64,000 nucleotides of DNA. Source: Rhizobium sp. NXC14 (GTDB lineage Bacteria > Pseudomonadota > Alphaproteobacteria > Rhizobiales > Rhizobiaceae). Below are positions 17,253 through 26,665 of this stretch, piece by piece. The position numbers and the translations under genes were made by a program. The stretch spans positions 1-64,000 of the forward strand of contig NZ_CP021031.1 in assembly GCF_002117485.1 (NCBI RefSeq). The letters are read 5' to 3'. Under the pieces are notes generated by a model. The model was not told the origin of the DNA, did not search any database, and saw nothing but the letters and a program-made list of their open reading frames with translations. Positions within the stretch are counted from its first letter, which is position 1, and every line of letters begins with the position of its first letter.

Positions 17253-19232
17253 TTAGTCGTCCTCCTCGTCGGTGACGTCGAAGCTCATGAAGTAATCTTT
17301 CCCCTCCACGACAACCGAGTAATCGTTCTGGGAGACACCCGTCGCCGGAAGCCCCGCAAGCAGGCGAGCCGTTCCCGTCGTCCTGCGGAACATCGTCAAA
17401 TACCGGATCTCGTCGGTTGAATCCGCGAGTGCTGGCACGAACCCCGGCAGTTCAGTGTTGATTGTAAAAGCCACAAACTGACTGCAAAGTTCTGGTATCA
17501 GGCTGCCAATGCGCCGTCGCCGCCCCATATCCATCGGGTTGGCGGGGCTATCGACGACGAGCGGAAAGTCGTTATTGCCGCGGCGAAGCGCGCTCATCAG
17601 GAAGACGTAACCTGCAGCCAGCACTTGCGCAGTACTGCCGGTGCCTTGTCCCTCTAGGCGGATCGAGCGATCGATCCGGCCAATGGTCAACGGGTCATTG
17701 GCAAGTACCTTCCCGAGGCGAGCGTTACATAGGTCAATAAGCTCTGCCTTGATCTTTGATCTGGCCAGCTCCGTCGTCCGGGCCATAACGGCTTTGATAA
17801 CGTCGGTCTGCTTGCGAAGCGTAACGGTCTCTGTAATTTCCGAGATCTTGCCGCCAAACTCCTTGATTTTTTTGTCGATTAGCTTGAGCGACCAAGGTTC
17901 CGCTGAGTCATCCTTTTCATCGTCAGCGTCGATCTTCTGAAGTAGCTGAGTGCAGTCGCCATGGAGTTTGGTTTGCTTGTCCAGCTGTTGCTGCCACGCG
18001 AACAACTCTTCATCGCCTTCGTCGATCAGTTTTTGCTTAAGCGCGTTGACTGTCTGGCGAGCTGATTTCTGATCGCGCCTGGCGGTGCCTAGCACTGCCA
18101 TGGCTTGGGATAGCCTCTCTTCGGGTGATTCAGTCTCGGACGCGGCGGTGAAATCGCCAATGTCCTGCTTGATAGCATTTATCACACCCGATTCTGATGC
18201 ATCGAGATAACGTAGGGACCTGATCCCAATCTCGTGCTTGGCACCCGGCGTCATTTCCCGGCCACAGATGCATTCGTCCTCCTCAAGAAGCTCATTGAAG
18301 AACTGAGCTGAGGTGTTTTCTGGCAGACGCAAGTTGTCAAGATTGTCTTTGAGCGCAATCAGCGATGTGGCGAAGGATGGGTGTATTGCCAACGGCTGAC
18401 GGAGCGCCTGCATCGCATTGCCTGCTGCGATGGACAGCGCGCCGACAGTCCGCGTCATTTCGATTTTGGCTTCATTGAACTGTTCACGTGTTGATCGACC
18501 AGTTCCGAGCCGCTCCTCAATCTTGGCAGCTAGCTCTGCAATCTCCGCAGCGATTTCACGGACTTGGGCCTCAGCTTTAACCCTCGCCTTTGCGATGGTC
18601 GCCCGCCGGGCCGTCATGTTATCAAGCTGAGTTCGCAAACGGGTGAGTGCATTGTCGCTCTTCGGACCGGCTTGCTTGGTACGCCGCGACCATTCCTGCT
18701 CGACGAACTCCCCAATTTCGTTCAGAAGATAGAGTTGGCAAAGCGCGTCGATCGCGTCATCCGCCGCGGTCTGACGTTCATCAAGGAGGCGTGCCGCAAA
18801 CTCGCCGTTAAAGATGAAGAGACCGAGAAATTCTTTCGCGAGGAAGCGGCGCACAGCTGGCAGTGGTTGCCAAGACTGAACGACGCCTCCGCTACCCGGA
18901 TTGGTCGTTCGATAGCGCGCGACACCCATTTCGAAGTCAAGAACCAGTTCAATCGATAATTGTCGACCATCGACGAGCAGCGACACGACGAATGTGCCGA
19001 GTTCGCGCTCATCGCCCTTTCGGCGATAGCTGCGCACGGTTTTTTCGTCCCACAACGTCGCAACACCGCTTAGTGTTGCGATCAGCATCTCGAGGGTTGT
19101 CGTCTTCCCGGTCCCGTTAGGCATCTGGAGAAGTGTGACTTTGGGGACGGTGGACCCTGGTCCGATCAAATCGATCGTGACGTCAGGACAACGCAGCCCG
19201 GAGGTTGACCATCCGGCAATATCAATGCGCAC
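17253..19232 (-). CDS. SMC/Rad50-like ATPase of the dnd-partner operon
   Basis: A 659-residue AAA-type ATPase. Walker A is MPNGTGKTTT at 38-47; FIFNGEFAARLLDERQ corresponds to the conserved post-Q-loop segment; the middle (about 190-480) is rich in charged heptad-like sequence with a CICGRE pair of cysteines resembling a zinc-hook or knuckle; Walker B is FPLVVDSPANPMDMG around residue 555. It differs clearly from DndD. It begins with a GTG that overlaps the stop of the 65-aa gene. I infer the motor or DNA-sensing subunit of the restriction partner of the Dnd system. Confidence 0.75.
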   Translation of the reverse strand: MRIDIAGWSTSGLRCPDVTIDLIGPGSTVPKVTLLQMPNGTGKTTTLEMLIATLSGVATLWDEKTVRSYRRKGDERELGTFVVSLLVDGRQLSIELVLDFEMGVARYRTTNPGSGGVVQSWQPLPAVRRFLAKEFLGLFIFNGEFAARLLDERQTAADDAIDALCQLYLLNEIGEFVEQEWSRRTKQAGPKSDNALTRLRTQLDNMTARRATIAKARVKAEAQVREIAAEIAELAAKIEERLGTGRSTREQFNEAKIEMTRTVGALSIAAGNAMQALRQPLAIHPSFATSLIALKDNLDNLRLPENTSAQFFNELLEEDECICGREMTPGAKHEIGIRSLRYLDASESGVINAIKQDIGDFTAASETESPEERLSQAMAVLGTARRDQKSARQTVNALKQKLIDEGDEELFAWQQQLDKQTKLHGDCTQLLQKIDADDEKDDSAEPWSLKLIDKKIKEFGGKISEITETVTLRKQTDVIKAVMARTTELARSKIKAELIDLCNARLGKVLANDPLTIGRIDRSIRLEGQGTGSTAQVLAAGYVFLMSALRRGNNDFPLVVDSPANPMDMGRRRRIGSLIPELCSQFVAFTINTELPGFVPALADSTDEIRYLTMFRRTTGTARLLAGLPATGVSQNDYSVVVEGKDYFMSFDVTDEEDD

Positions 19233-19419
19233 TCGGTTGTTCCTCCAGTTGCACCGCTTCGCGGACGTCCTCGTATCTTTGCGCCTGGGCTTCTTGCGCG
19301 TCGTCGCCCTCGGTCATGGCCAACAGCCATGCTTCGAGCCGCAGTGACAGCGCACGGGGCTGACCCTTCTCCTCGACAGCTTCACGCAGAGCTTCCGCCA
19401 ATGCAGTATCAAGTGTCAT
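19222..19419 (-). CDS. 65-aa protein of the dnd-partner operon
   Basis: A strong AAAGGAG precedes the ATG at 19419, giving MTLDTALAEALREAVEEKGQ... of 65 residues, acidic, helical and without any known domain. The start overlaps the end of the helicase gene by 11 bases and its stop overlaps the ATPase GTG by 11, so it is firmly embedded in the operon. A longer frame reaching to 19530 lacks a ribosome site and is out of register with the operon. Likely a small adaptor between helicase and ATPase; function unknown. Confidence 0.7.
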   Translation of the reverse strand: MTLDTALAEALREAVEEKGQPRALSLRLEAWLLAMTEGDDAQEAQAQRYEDVREAVQLEEQPSAH

Positions 19420-21379
19420 AGTCGTCTCCTTTCCGTACCTTCGCCAGCTCAGAGAGCCAAGCACAACGCTCTTGGTCTGCGTTTGGGACGGCATCAGTTT
19501 CAGCTTCCGGTCGAACAAAATCCACCACAAGAGCGCGCTTATCAGGCTTCGCCGGATCGATCCGAAGGCAGCGCCCTATCCTTTGAATGGTTTCAAGCTT
19601 CGCGCGTGCAGAGGCAAAAAGAATTACCGTGTTCAACGAGCGGATGTCGATTCCTTGCGAAATACGATGGCAGGTAATGAGACAATCTATATCGCCGCGC
19701 GCAAACGCGATGAGATGGTCGCGATCGTCATCTGCGTAATATGTCCGGTAGCGGTGGGTACGGCGATGGATCGAGGCGAGGATCCGCTCTCCATATTCTT
19801 TCGTCTCCACGAAAACGATGCTGCGGTTCAGTATCTCGGGGAAGTTTTTTAGGTGTTCCTCGAAAACCTCGGGCTTCGCTTCGGCAGTTTTGTAAACCTT
19901 CGCGATCTCGGTCCAGAGCTCCTCGTTCCCCATCGGTCGGCCTTCGCGCTGGCGTGCTGCCTTCTTCGCGTAGACGAGGCGAAGTCGCTCCCGGTCAGCG
20001 TCTGTCAGATCATAAGGGAGCGGCCGATAGTCAAACTCACTCAACACCCCACGAGATATCGCCCTTTCAAGGGGGAAGCGGTACAGCGTCGGGCCGACCT
20101 CGTCGGTGATGAAGTCGTTTCCTACGCCGTCGTAAGCACGCTCAGGCGTGGCGCTCAGACCGACACGCCAGCCGAAGGCTTTGTGTTGACCCTTCACGCT
20201 ACCGACCAAACTCGGCATGCCAAGGCCGTGAACTTCGTCGTGGACGATCAGGGCCTTGGCCTTGATATGATCAGGCAAGCGCATCAGTAATCGTGCGAGT
20301 TGCCCACGAGAGACAACGATGAGTGACATTTTTGGGTCAACGATAAAGTCTCCCATCTCGTGATGAGGGCCGAAATGCCGATAAATCAGCCACTTTGGCC
20401 CGCCATCCAAGTTCCATGCGTCCAACTCGGCCGCCCATTGTTCAAGGAGGTCGGTGCCCTCCATCGTCACGATGGCGCACTCGATCGCGCCATTGGAGAC
20501 AAGGTTTGCCAATATCTTGAGCGCGGTTCTGGTTTTGCCCGTGCCTGTCGCCATTTCGAGAATGCCGGCAGGCTTTTCAAGGAATGCCGAAACCGCCTCT
20601 TCCTGGTGACGCCAGCGCGGATCAACTTCTGCCGGGGCCTCTGGCTGCTTCTCGACAACTGTCTCGACAAATGGCCAGTCTGCATTCTTCCGGAACCTTT
20701 CCAGGATCTTCGCCGACGGCGCGATCACCGCCAAGCCCGCTGCCTCGCCTGCCCAGGTTTCATCGAACTGCTCAGACTTGGTGGCGACCCGCTCCTCTTC
20801 CCCAGCGATCCAGTCGCAATAAACATCGATACTTTCGTAGTTACGGCTATGGCCGCCAGTTGTTTCGTTCGCCGAACCGGTGAAGGCAATCGTCCCGCCG
20901 GCCGCCAAATCAAAGATGCCGAATTTCTCGTGAAATATGCCGGGTTCGTCTAAATGCTCCGGAAAGGCAAACTTGAGTTCGAGCCTGTCATTGGCAATAA
21001 GCCACGCGAAGACGCGAGCACGGATAGCAGTGTCGTTGGGTGACAGCGCCAGCTCGGCAATCTCTTCCAGGATACGATCGACGACGATCAACCGATAGGC
21101 AGCACGCGCTTGCTCGTCTTCAAGCGTCGTCAGGGTGCGCCTGTCAGATTCCGATATCATCGGCGACGAAATCAGACGGATCGTCAGCATCTTCAGCGCC
21201 GCCCGAGGAAGTCCGTCGATCCAGGAAAGCAGAGCAGTGCTTGAGAAGTATCCAGCCGCTCGGCGATAAAGGACGGCCTCCCGAATACAAGGCGCAAAAA
21301 AGTCATCGGCAAGGCTATCGCGGCCGCTACGATAGTGACTTTTAGGACGAAAGCCCGAATGTCCAGTTGCTCTACTCAT
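19409..21379 (-). CDS. PLD-like nuclease fused to SF2 helicase
   Basis: A 656-residue fusion. The N-terminal third is phospholipase-D-like, with IFHEKFGIFD (HxK) at about 146-155 followed by AFTGSANETTGG. The rest is a superfamily 2 helicase: Walker A MATGTGKTRTA near 276, VHDEVHGLG (DExH box), LSATPERAYDG (motif III), TCHRISQGIDIRS and QRIGRCLRIDP (motifs V and VI). Such PLD-helicases are frequent effectors in restriction and defence systems. It starts 18 bases after the sigma-like gene. It probably unwinds and cuts target DNA lacking phosphorothioate marks. Confidence 0.82.
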   Translation of the reverse strand: MSRATGHSGFRPKSHYRSGRDSLADDFFAPCIREAVLYRRAAGYFSSTALLSWIDGLPRAALKMLTIRLISSPMISESDRRTLTTLEDEQARAAYRLIVVDRILEEIAELALSPNDTAIRARVFAWLIANDRLELKFAFPEHLDEPGIFHEKFGIFDLAAGGTIAFTGSANETTGGHSRNYESIDVYCDWIAGEEERVATKSEQFDETWAGEAAGLAVIAPSAKILERFRKNADWPFVETVVEKQPEAPAEVDPRWRHQEEAVSAFLEKPAGILEMATGTGKTRTALKILANLVSNGAIECAIVTMEGTDLLEQWAAELDAWNLDGGPKWLIYRHFGPHHEMGDFIVDPKMSLIVVSRGQLARLLMRLPDHIKAKALIVHDEVHGLGMPSLVGSVKGQHKAFGWRVGLSATPERAYDGVGNDFITDEVGPTLYRFPLERAISRGVLSEFDYRPLPYDLTDADRERLRLVYAKKAARQREGRPMGNEELWTEIAKVYKTAEAKPEVFEEHLKNFPEILNRSIVFVETKEYGERILASIHRRTHRYRTYYADDDRDHLIAFARGDIDCLITCHRISQGIDIRSLNTVILFASARAKLETIQRIGRCLRIDPAKPDKRALVVDFVRPEAETDAVPNADQERCAWLSELAKVRKGDDYDT

Positions 21380-21397
21380 TCAAAGTCCAATGCCGTG

Positions 21398-23689
21398 TCA
21401 TTCCTCGAGCAACCACCGTAGCAAGTCCTCGCGATTTTGCCTCTCGGCGGACTGGCGGCTTTCCGCCATGAGCATGTCGAGCGAATCCATCTCCGCAGGA
21501 TCAGGCGCCGCCGATACCTCGTCGCTGTCAAAAATCGCTATAAGCCGATCCGGTTCAGGCCATCCCGTTAAAGACGTACTCGCGGCGCAAATCTCGTCTC
21601 GCATCATTGATCCAATGCCGCGGTTCCAGGAAAGGATGCCAGTCGAAGACATTTCGCTTGTCATCTGCTTGACCAGATCTCTGGCACGATCCGTAGCAAG
21701 ATGGGTTCGCTGCCAACCCGAGTACTCGGTGTCCTCGGCGTTTAAAATCCCAAGGGCAATCAAGATTGCCAAAACCGACACGGCCGCATGGCTGTCGATT
21801 CGACGACCTGCCATGCGGTTGACAGCCATCCAGTTCAGCGTGCCCACGTTGCTTGCTTCGATGCAGCCGGCAAGAATACGATGCAGTTCTGGCCGGACGT
21901 AGGCATCCTGACGCGGTGTGTCCGCGAGTTCAAACCGGCCTTCGCGCCGCGCGACTTCCTGCCAATGCGCGCGCTCCGAGCCAGAGATTGGCCAGGCGTC
22001 GATGTCCGCAACGGCAAGGAGTGAGCGATAATTTTCCTGGGTAGCATTGTGGCGGCCCCACTTTGCAAGCGCAAACTCCCCTTCAGACGACCAAAGCGGG
22101 AACACATCGCGTCTCTCGCCGGCCCGGCGCCCGAATGCAAGCAGGCGCACCTGGTTGTTATCCAAAAGGTAGGGAGGAGGATCGGTGATCAGACTTTCTG
22201 GTGATGGCAACTGATGACGAAGGCCGTATACGCCTGGCAAGAACCGCAAAAAGATTTGAGGGTTCAGAAGCAAGGTTGGCCCGACGCTGTTGGGTGAGCG
22301 GCCTGGCGGAAGAATCTCATGCGCATTCTGATAAAGCGTCAAAAGACGCTCTGGACCACGCCGATCGAGTGCAGCGGCAAGCGCTGCGACACACGTGGCA
22401 CCCTCGTCATCACCAGATATGCCCTCATGTGTGGACGGCGCTTCGCGAAAAAAGTCTTCGCGATCATCTGGTACAGGGAGCTCGCCGCCAAGGCCGATGC
22501 CAAACCATACCTGATCGTACGTTTCGATGAATAGGTGCGGCGCCGCCTGCATGACGATATCGGCGTCGCGCGCTGAGCAGGGATCGAACGGACAAAGTTG
22601 GTGGTAGAGTTGAATCAAATTTTCTGCAGGAATAGGCTCCGCCGCTGCGGCCAACAGTCGGTGCAGACCAAGGGCTCGACGCATCCTTGGCCCCGGTTTC
22701 GACCGAAGGACGTACCCTTGGTAAAGCTCGAGACCGAGCTCGACCCGAAGCGCAGCTTCCACATGAGGTATGCCGTCCGCTCCGTATTCAGAGATGGAGC
22801 GCGGCAGAGGCAGATGAGCGAGTGCCCTGAACCGATCGGCAGCCGCCATCGCGAGCTCGGCACTAGCTGGTGCGCCGATCCAACCGTGGGTGGCCCTCGT
22901 CGCTATGCTTGAGAGCCACGTCCGAGGTTGCGTTCCGATCAGCTCGAGCGAAAGCTGAATAGCGCCATCCAGATCGCGCAACACGGAGTCCACCGTCTTA
23001 TCTGAAACCCATCCACGCCCCTCGCTGAGCTTCAACCATGCGGCTGGAGATGCAGAGGCGACAAAATCGGCTAGCGGTACAAGTCGCATGCGAACCCGCA
23101 TGCGTGTCAAAGCGCGTTTTTCAATCTGCCTGATCCGCTCGCGCGTCACGCCATAGTCAGATCCTATCTCCTCCAGCGTTTCCCGCGGGTTCGATCGGAG
23201 ACCGAACCTGCGCTCGACAACCAACCGGTCTCGGGCATTGCATTGCCCAAGTAGCCAATCAAGGCTTGCCTCCAGCGTGTCGAACATTGGGATCTTGTCA
23301 GCCGAAACATTCTCGACCTTCTGCTCGTCGCCGAACAAAGTTTCACAGGCCTGCGCAATGTGCTCCTGCGCCACGCCACGCTCTGCCAGCAGCCTTGGCG
23401 TCAAAAGCTTTACGAGAGCAGCCATCTCACCGATTGACGTTCTGCCGATATTTGGCCGCGTCCGCAGGCTATCAAGGAAGGTGTCGAGGTTTAGAACAAC
23501 GTCAGCAAAGCGAATAGCTTGAAGGTCGGGGGCGTCCAGAACCCGCTGGAGGCGAACGGACAGAAGCTCACCTCCGATCGCCTGGGCCAGCGATAGGTCG
23601 CCAATATCATCGACCATCTGTATCCGGTTGCGACCGTATTGCATTGGGGCAAGCGATTCCGAGTGAAGAGTCGTAACGTTGCCTACCAT
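21398..23689 (-). CDS. Alpha-CTD/sigma-region-4-like protein, first gene of the dnd-partner operon
   Basis: A 763-residue protein. Near residues 75-95 RTRPNIGRTSIGEMAAL resembles the helix-hairpin-helix of the RNA polymerase alpha C-terminal domain, and around 165-205 the sequence RERIRQIEKRALTRMRVR with RFGL and TLEEIGSDYGVT is a classic sigma-70 region 4. The remaining ~550 residues match nothing I know. It lacks sigma regions 2 and 3, so it is not a working sigma factor; it may bind DNA or capture RNA polymerase. I recall a sigma-like subunit in the archaeal Pbe partner of Dnd, which this would parallel. It is preceded by a 150-base gap that should hold the operon promoter. Confidence 0.75.
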   Translation of the reverse strand: MVGNVTTLHSESLAPMQYGRNRIQMVDDIGDLSLAQAIGGELLSVRLQRVLDAPDLQAIRFADVVLNLDTFLDSLRTRPNIGRTSIGEMAALVKLLTPRLLAERGVAQEHIAQACETLFGDEQKVENVSADKIPMFDTLEASLDWLLGQCNARDRLVVERRFGLRSNPRETLEEIGSDYGVTRERIRQIEKRALTRMRVRMRLVPLADFVASASPAAWLKLSEGRGWVSDKTVDSVLRDLDGAIQLSLELIGTQPRTWLSSIATRATHGWIGAPASAELAMAAADRFRALAHLPLPRSISEYGADGIPHVEAALRVELGLELYQGYVLRSKPGPRMRRALGLHRLLAAAAEPIPAENLIQLYHQLCPFDPCSARDADIVMQAAPHLFIETYDQVWFGIGLGGELPVPDDREDFFREAPSTHEGISGDDEGATCVAALAAALDRRGPERLLTLYQNAHEILPPGRSPNSVGPTLLLNPQIFLRFLPGVYGLRHQLPSPESLITDPPPYLLDNNQVRLLAFGRRAGERRDVFPLWSSEGEFALAKWGRHNATQENYRSLLAVADIDAWPISGSERAHWQEVARREGRFELADTPRQDAYVRPELHRILAGCIEASNVGTLNWMAVNRMAGRRIDSHAAVSVLAILIALGILNAEDTEYSGWQRTHLATDRARDLVKQMTSEMSSTGILSWNRGIGSMMRDEICAASTSLTGWPEPDRLIAIFDSDEVSAAPDPAEMDSLDMLMAESRQSAERQNREDLLRWLLEE

Positions 23690-23837
23690 TTCACAATCTG
23701 ATCATGTTGGTGGCGACACGGAATGACCGCGGTCGCCGGGGAGGACCATTGAGGCTTATTGGCACGTCTGAGCGGCGCGGTTACTTCGGCGAACCACCAG
23801 CGCGGCAATGCTCTCATCAAAGACTGATGCCGAATTT

Positions 23838-24923
23838 TCATGCCGCGTCGCGCTCGCCAGTCTTCTGGCCATCCAGAAAGCGATTGTAGAGGCGAGCGAT
23901 CTCGAAGATCCTTGCAGGTCTGCCTTTGGTACGATCGGTCGTATTGCTTTCCACAATTCTCCCAGCGAAACTATGCAGCAGGGCTACTGTAACAGCGTCG
24001 GCAGACACTGGGTTGAGAGCGAATTCGCCGCTCTCGACTGACGCAAGATACTTATTGAAAGCCTCGATCCGGCCGGTTGAAACTGCCGGCGTCAGGGCTT
24101 CTTCTCCAAGCGCCTCTTTGAGCTTCGGAACAGAATTGAGGCCCAGCTGTACAGCAGTGTCGAAGGCCTGGCCGGCGTTGACGGACAAATCGGAGCCCGG
24201 GAAGTGCGGCCGCAGCTGCGCGACAAAATCATGAATATCGACAAAATCGCCAACGTTTTCTTGCATACGGGCAGCGTTTGCAGCCAGCAACCGTGTGATC
24301 GCAGCATCGCCGGAACGGGTAAGGTGCCCCAGCGCTTCAAGTAAACCTTTTTCCGCTTCTCCGGGTCCGCCGCCCTCTGGCTTGTAACCTATGTCGTGCT
24401 CGATTTCGTTCCAAACGTGCGCCATCATTGAGCATACCTGGATCTCGCAACTCGTGCCGCGCAAATTCTCGTAGTTACCTATTAAATCCTCGTTGCGAAG
24501 AAAAACTTGGCAGTGGGTCGCACGATAGAATTGATAACTGTTAACAGCGAGCTTGTCCTTCTTATCGACAAAGACGTCTCCGCCAGATTCTCCCTCGAAC
24601 AACTTGCGAATTTCTTCCGTCACCCTTTGCTCATCTTCGGGCCGGTAAGTGGCGATACGGACCCCGGCAAAGTCGCCAACGCCAGCAAACACATCATCAA
24701 CGGTCGCGTAGTTCTTATCTTGCCGCCGAGAGAAGCGTTTAAGCTTCCCCTCGAAACTTCGGACGGTCTTTGTCCTGAACGTTACTTGCGCGCGGATCGC
24801 ATTGTCTTCAACAATGCTGGTACGACAAATGTCCGAGACCCGCGCGGCGAGCTTCAGGTAACGATCGCGTTCCCGATCATACCGAGCAACTGCAGCGCTT
24901 ATAACTTTCTCTGAAATCGGCAT
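23838..24923 (-). CDS. RelA/SpoT-domain nucleotide pyrophosphotransferase, toxSAS-like
   Basis: A 361-residue protein with a single synthetase domain at about 60-190: FAGVRIATYRPEDEQRV, YRATHCQVFL, then EIQVCSMMAHVWNEIEHD and IGYK, the nucleotide-binding signatures of small alarmone synthetases. No HD hydrolase, TGS or ACT domain is present. The 170-residue C-terminal extension (LLEALGHLTRSGDAAITRLL...) is unlike housekeeping RelA/SpoT. In such contexts family members are toxins of toxSAS or CapRel type that pyrophosphorylate tRNA or nucleotides upon phage attack. No separate antitoxin gene is evident, so the extension may be self-inhibitory as in CapRel. The TAA/TGA end lies 150 bases before the dnd-partner operon. 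Confidence 0.75.
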   Translation of the reverse strand: MPISEKVISAAVARYDRERDRYLKLAARVSDICRTSIVEDNAIRAQVTFRTKTVRSFEGKLKRFSRRQDKNYATVDDVFAGVGDFAGVRIATYRPEDEQRVTEEIRKLFEGESGGDVFVDKKDKLAVNSYQFYRATHCQVFLRNEDLIGNYENLRGTSCEIQVCSMMAHVWNEIEHDIGYKPEGGGPGEAEKGLLEALGHLTRSGDAAITRLLAANAARMQENVGDFVDIHDFVAQLRPHFPGSDLSVNAGQAFDTAVQLGLNSVPKLKEALGEEALTPAVSTGRIEAFNKYLASVESGEFALNPVSADAVTVALLHSFAGRIVESNTTDRTKGRPARIFEIARLYNRFLDGQKTGERDAA

Positions 24924-25451
24924 GTAATATCTCCCCGACTCAAAGTATCTCGCGCATTCCGATTAGTCGAGAGCGGGAGTCCGAGATCAGCAACAATCTG
25001 TGGATGTCGACTGTTCGCAGCCGCGACGTGACTCCCGACCATAAAGCGGTGACCCAGCAGCGGCAATTTCGGCGACGACTAAAAACAGACGGCCTTTAAA
25101 CTCCCACGGGCCGGGATGTCGAGTTTGCTCACGGCGGAGGACCCGATCCCCAGGGATAGGCAAAGCCGTTGTCGCAGCCAGAGACATTATGTGCCTGATC
25201 TCCATATCGATACCTTGAAAGTCGAAAACCGGAAGTTTCACTGAACCGCCCGCAAAGCGGCGCTCTCGCTGAGAACGTCGCGCAGGGTTTAGGCGCTGTG
25301 ATGATTAGTCCAGACCTGCGAGCGCAGCTCGTCTCTTCGGCCAAAAACGTAGAGAATTAGTAACCTCAGGTTGTTACTTGGGTGGCTTGGCGGTGGCAAA
25401 TGTATGGCGACCGGGCAAAATGAATGAACGCTCAATGCAGAAACAGAGAAT
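24924..25451. other. Gene-free spacer of about 0.5 kb
   Basis: No supported gene. Open frames here (for example 24987-25241 on the minus strand) are short, lack ribosome sites and show no motif. The interval must contain the promoters of the divergent RelA/SpoT-like and PIN-like genes. Confidence 0.5.
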
Positions 25452-26561
25452 ATGACCGTACACACTTTCAAATCCTCTTCCAGCTCTCCCGAAATAATTA
25501 GAATCAACAAAGGCCTAATCCGGGAGAACCACCGGAACCGAAGGCAGACAAATGTCATGGTGGACACCAACATCCTGCTCACGATTGAGATCGCATACAA
25601 CGGATCGCAGCGGCACAAGGACTTGAAAGACGCAGGCATTATCGATCTGGCAAGGTTGATCGAGACGACGTCAAAATACGGCGTTTTCATATCACCTGCT
25701 GCTGCCTACCAGGAGCTTCCGCCGGGGCGACGGGCTCCGGTCGAGGCCGCGTTCGAAAGGTTTTGCAAAGACTACCTGCCCAAGTTCCGGGATGACCCCA
25801 ACTCAGTGAAGGTTCCTTTCGCCGGCGAAAGTTTTGAGCCCGAGGCCTTCAGTGCACTATCACCGGAGCGTCAGACGACCATCGCCTGCTCTTATGCGTC
25901 ACTGCTGGCCTTAAACATCATCCATCGCCTGGAAGCTTTGGACGGGTTTGAAAAATTCACGCTCTACATCGACTACTGCGAGGAAGTCCTTAACCTCATC
26001 AGCCTGAAGGAATTGTCGATCGCGCGGTACGTATTCGCTCCTGAAAAGGGCATGACTGACGTCGTCAGGACGCGGAAGTCGGCCACTGTGAACAATTTCA
26101 CGAAACTGAAGAAGGGCGGCGCCAAAGGCTTGACCCGTGTCCAAGAGCTGCAGCGTATCGCACTGAACGGGGCTAACGACCTGAAACTGATCTCCGCCGC
26201 TGATATCGTGAATAATTCACGAGAGCAGTTCATGTTTGGAGTGATCGAGCACGATGTGTGGATCGCGACCCGTGACGAAAAACTCTACGAGTTTTGCTGC
26301 GCATGCCCAGGTTTCGTTGGCTGGGGGGCCGGGGGACCACTTGCCCGCTTCGTTGACACACACGCAGATATAAAAGGCACCCGCTATTGGAAGGACACCA
26401 TCGACCTGCAACAGCAAAGGCTCGAAGCGCGTTACGCAACGGTCGATCGAGCCAGGGAAATGGACGACATCGTGGCGGCGGCTTTCAATATTGAAGCTGA
26501 CCTCTTGGACAATAAGGCAATCGGGTACTTTTCGAAGAGATCATGGAGATCTCAAGAGTGA
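25452..26561 (+). CDS. PIN-like domain protein
   Basis: A 369-residue protein whose first strand, NVMVDTNILLTIEIA near residue 36, is that of a PIN-fold nuclease; further acidic residues occur in TLYIDYCEEVL and near the end of the fold (VIEHDVWIATRDEKLYEFCC, where the D-x5-D pattern is typical of the last PIN acid pair). It is much larger than VapC toxins (about 130 residues), as in PIN-like proteins of defence islands. ATG at 25452 has only a weak ribosome site; ATG at 25557 would cut the first strand. No antitoxin gene is adjacent. Confidence 0.6.
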   Translation: MTVHTFKSSSSSPEIIRINKGLIRENHRNRRQTNVMVDTNILLTIEIAYNGSQRHKDLKDAGIIDLARLIETTSKYGVFISPAAAYQELPPGRRAPVEAAFERFCKDYLPKFRDDPNSVKVPFAGESFEPEAFSALSPERQTTIACSYASLLALNIIHRLEALDGFEKFTLYIDYCEEVLNLISLKELSIARYVFAPEKGMTDVVRTRKSATVNNFTKLKKGGAKGLTRVQELQRIALNGANDLKLISAADIVNNSREQFMFGVIEHDVWIATRDEKLYEFCCACPGFVGWGAGGPLARFVDTHADIKGTRYWKDTIDLQQQRLEARYATVDRAREMDDIVAAAFNIEADLLDNKAIGYFSKRSWRSQE

Positions 26562-26665
26562 CAAGCCTTTGCGTCTCAGAACCTTGACACCGCTTTGGTC
26601 GGCACTAAGCAGATAAAAAAATCGTGCCACTAAGCATTCCGGTCTGTGAGGGGGGCGGTTCAAGA

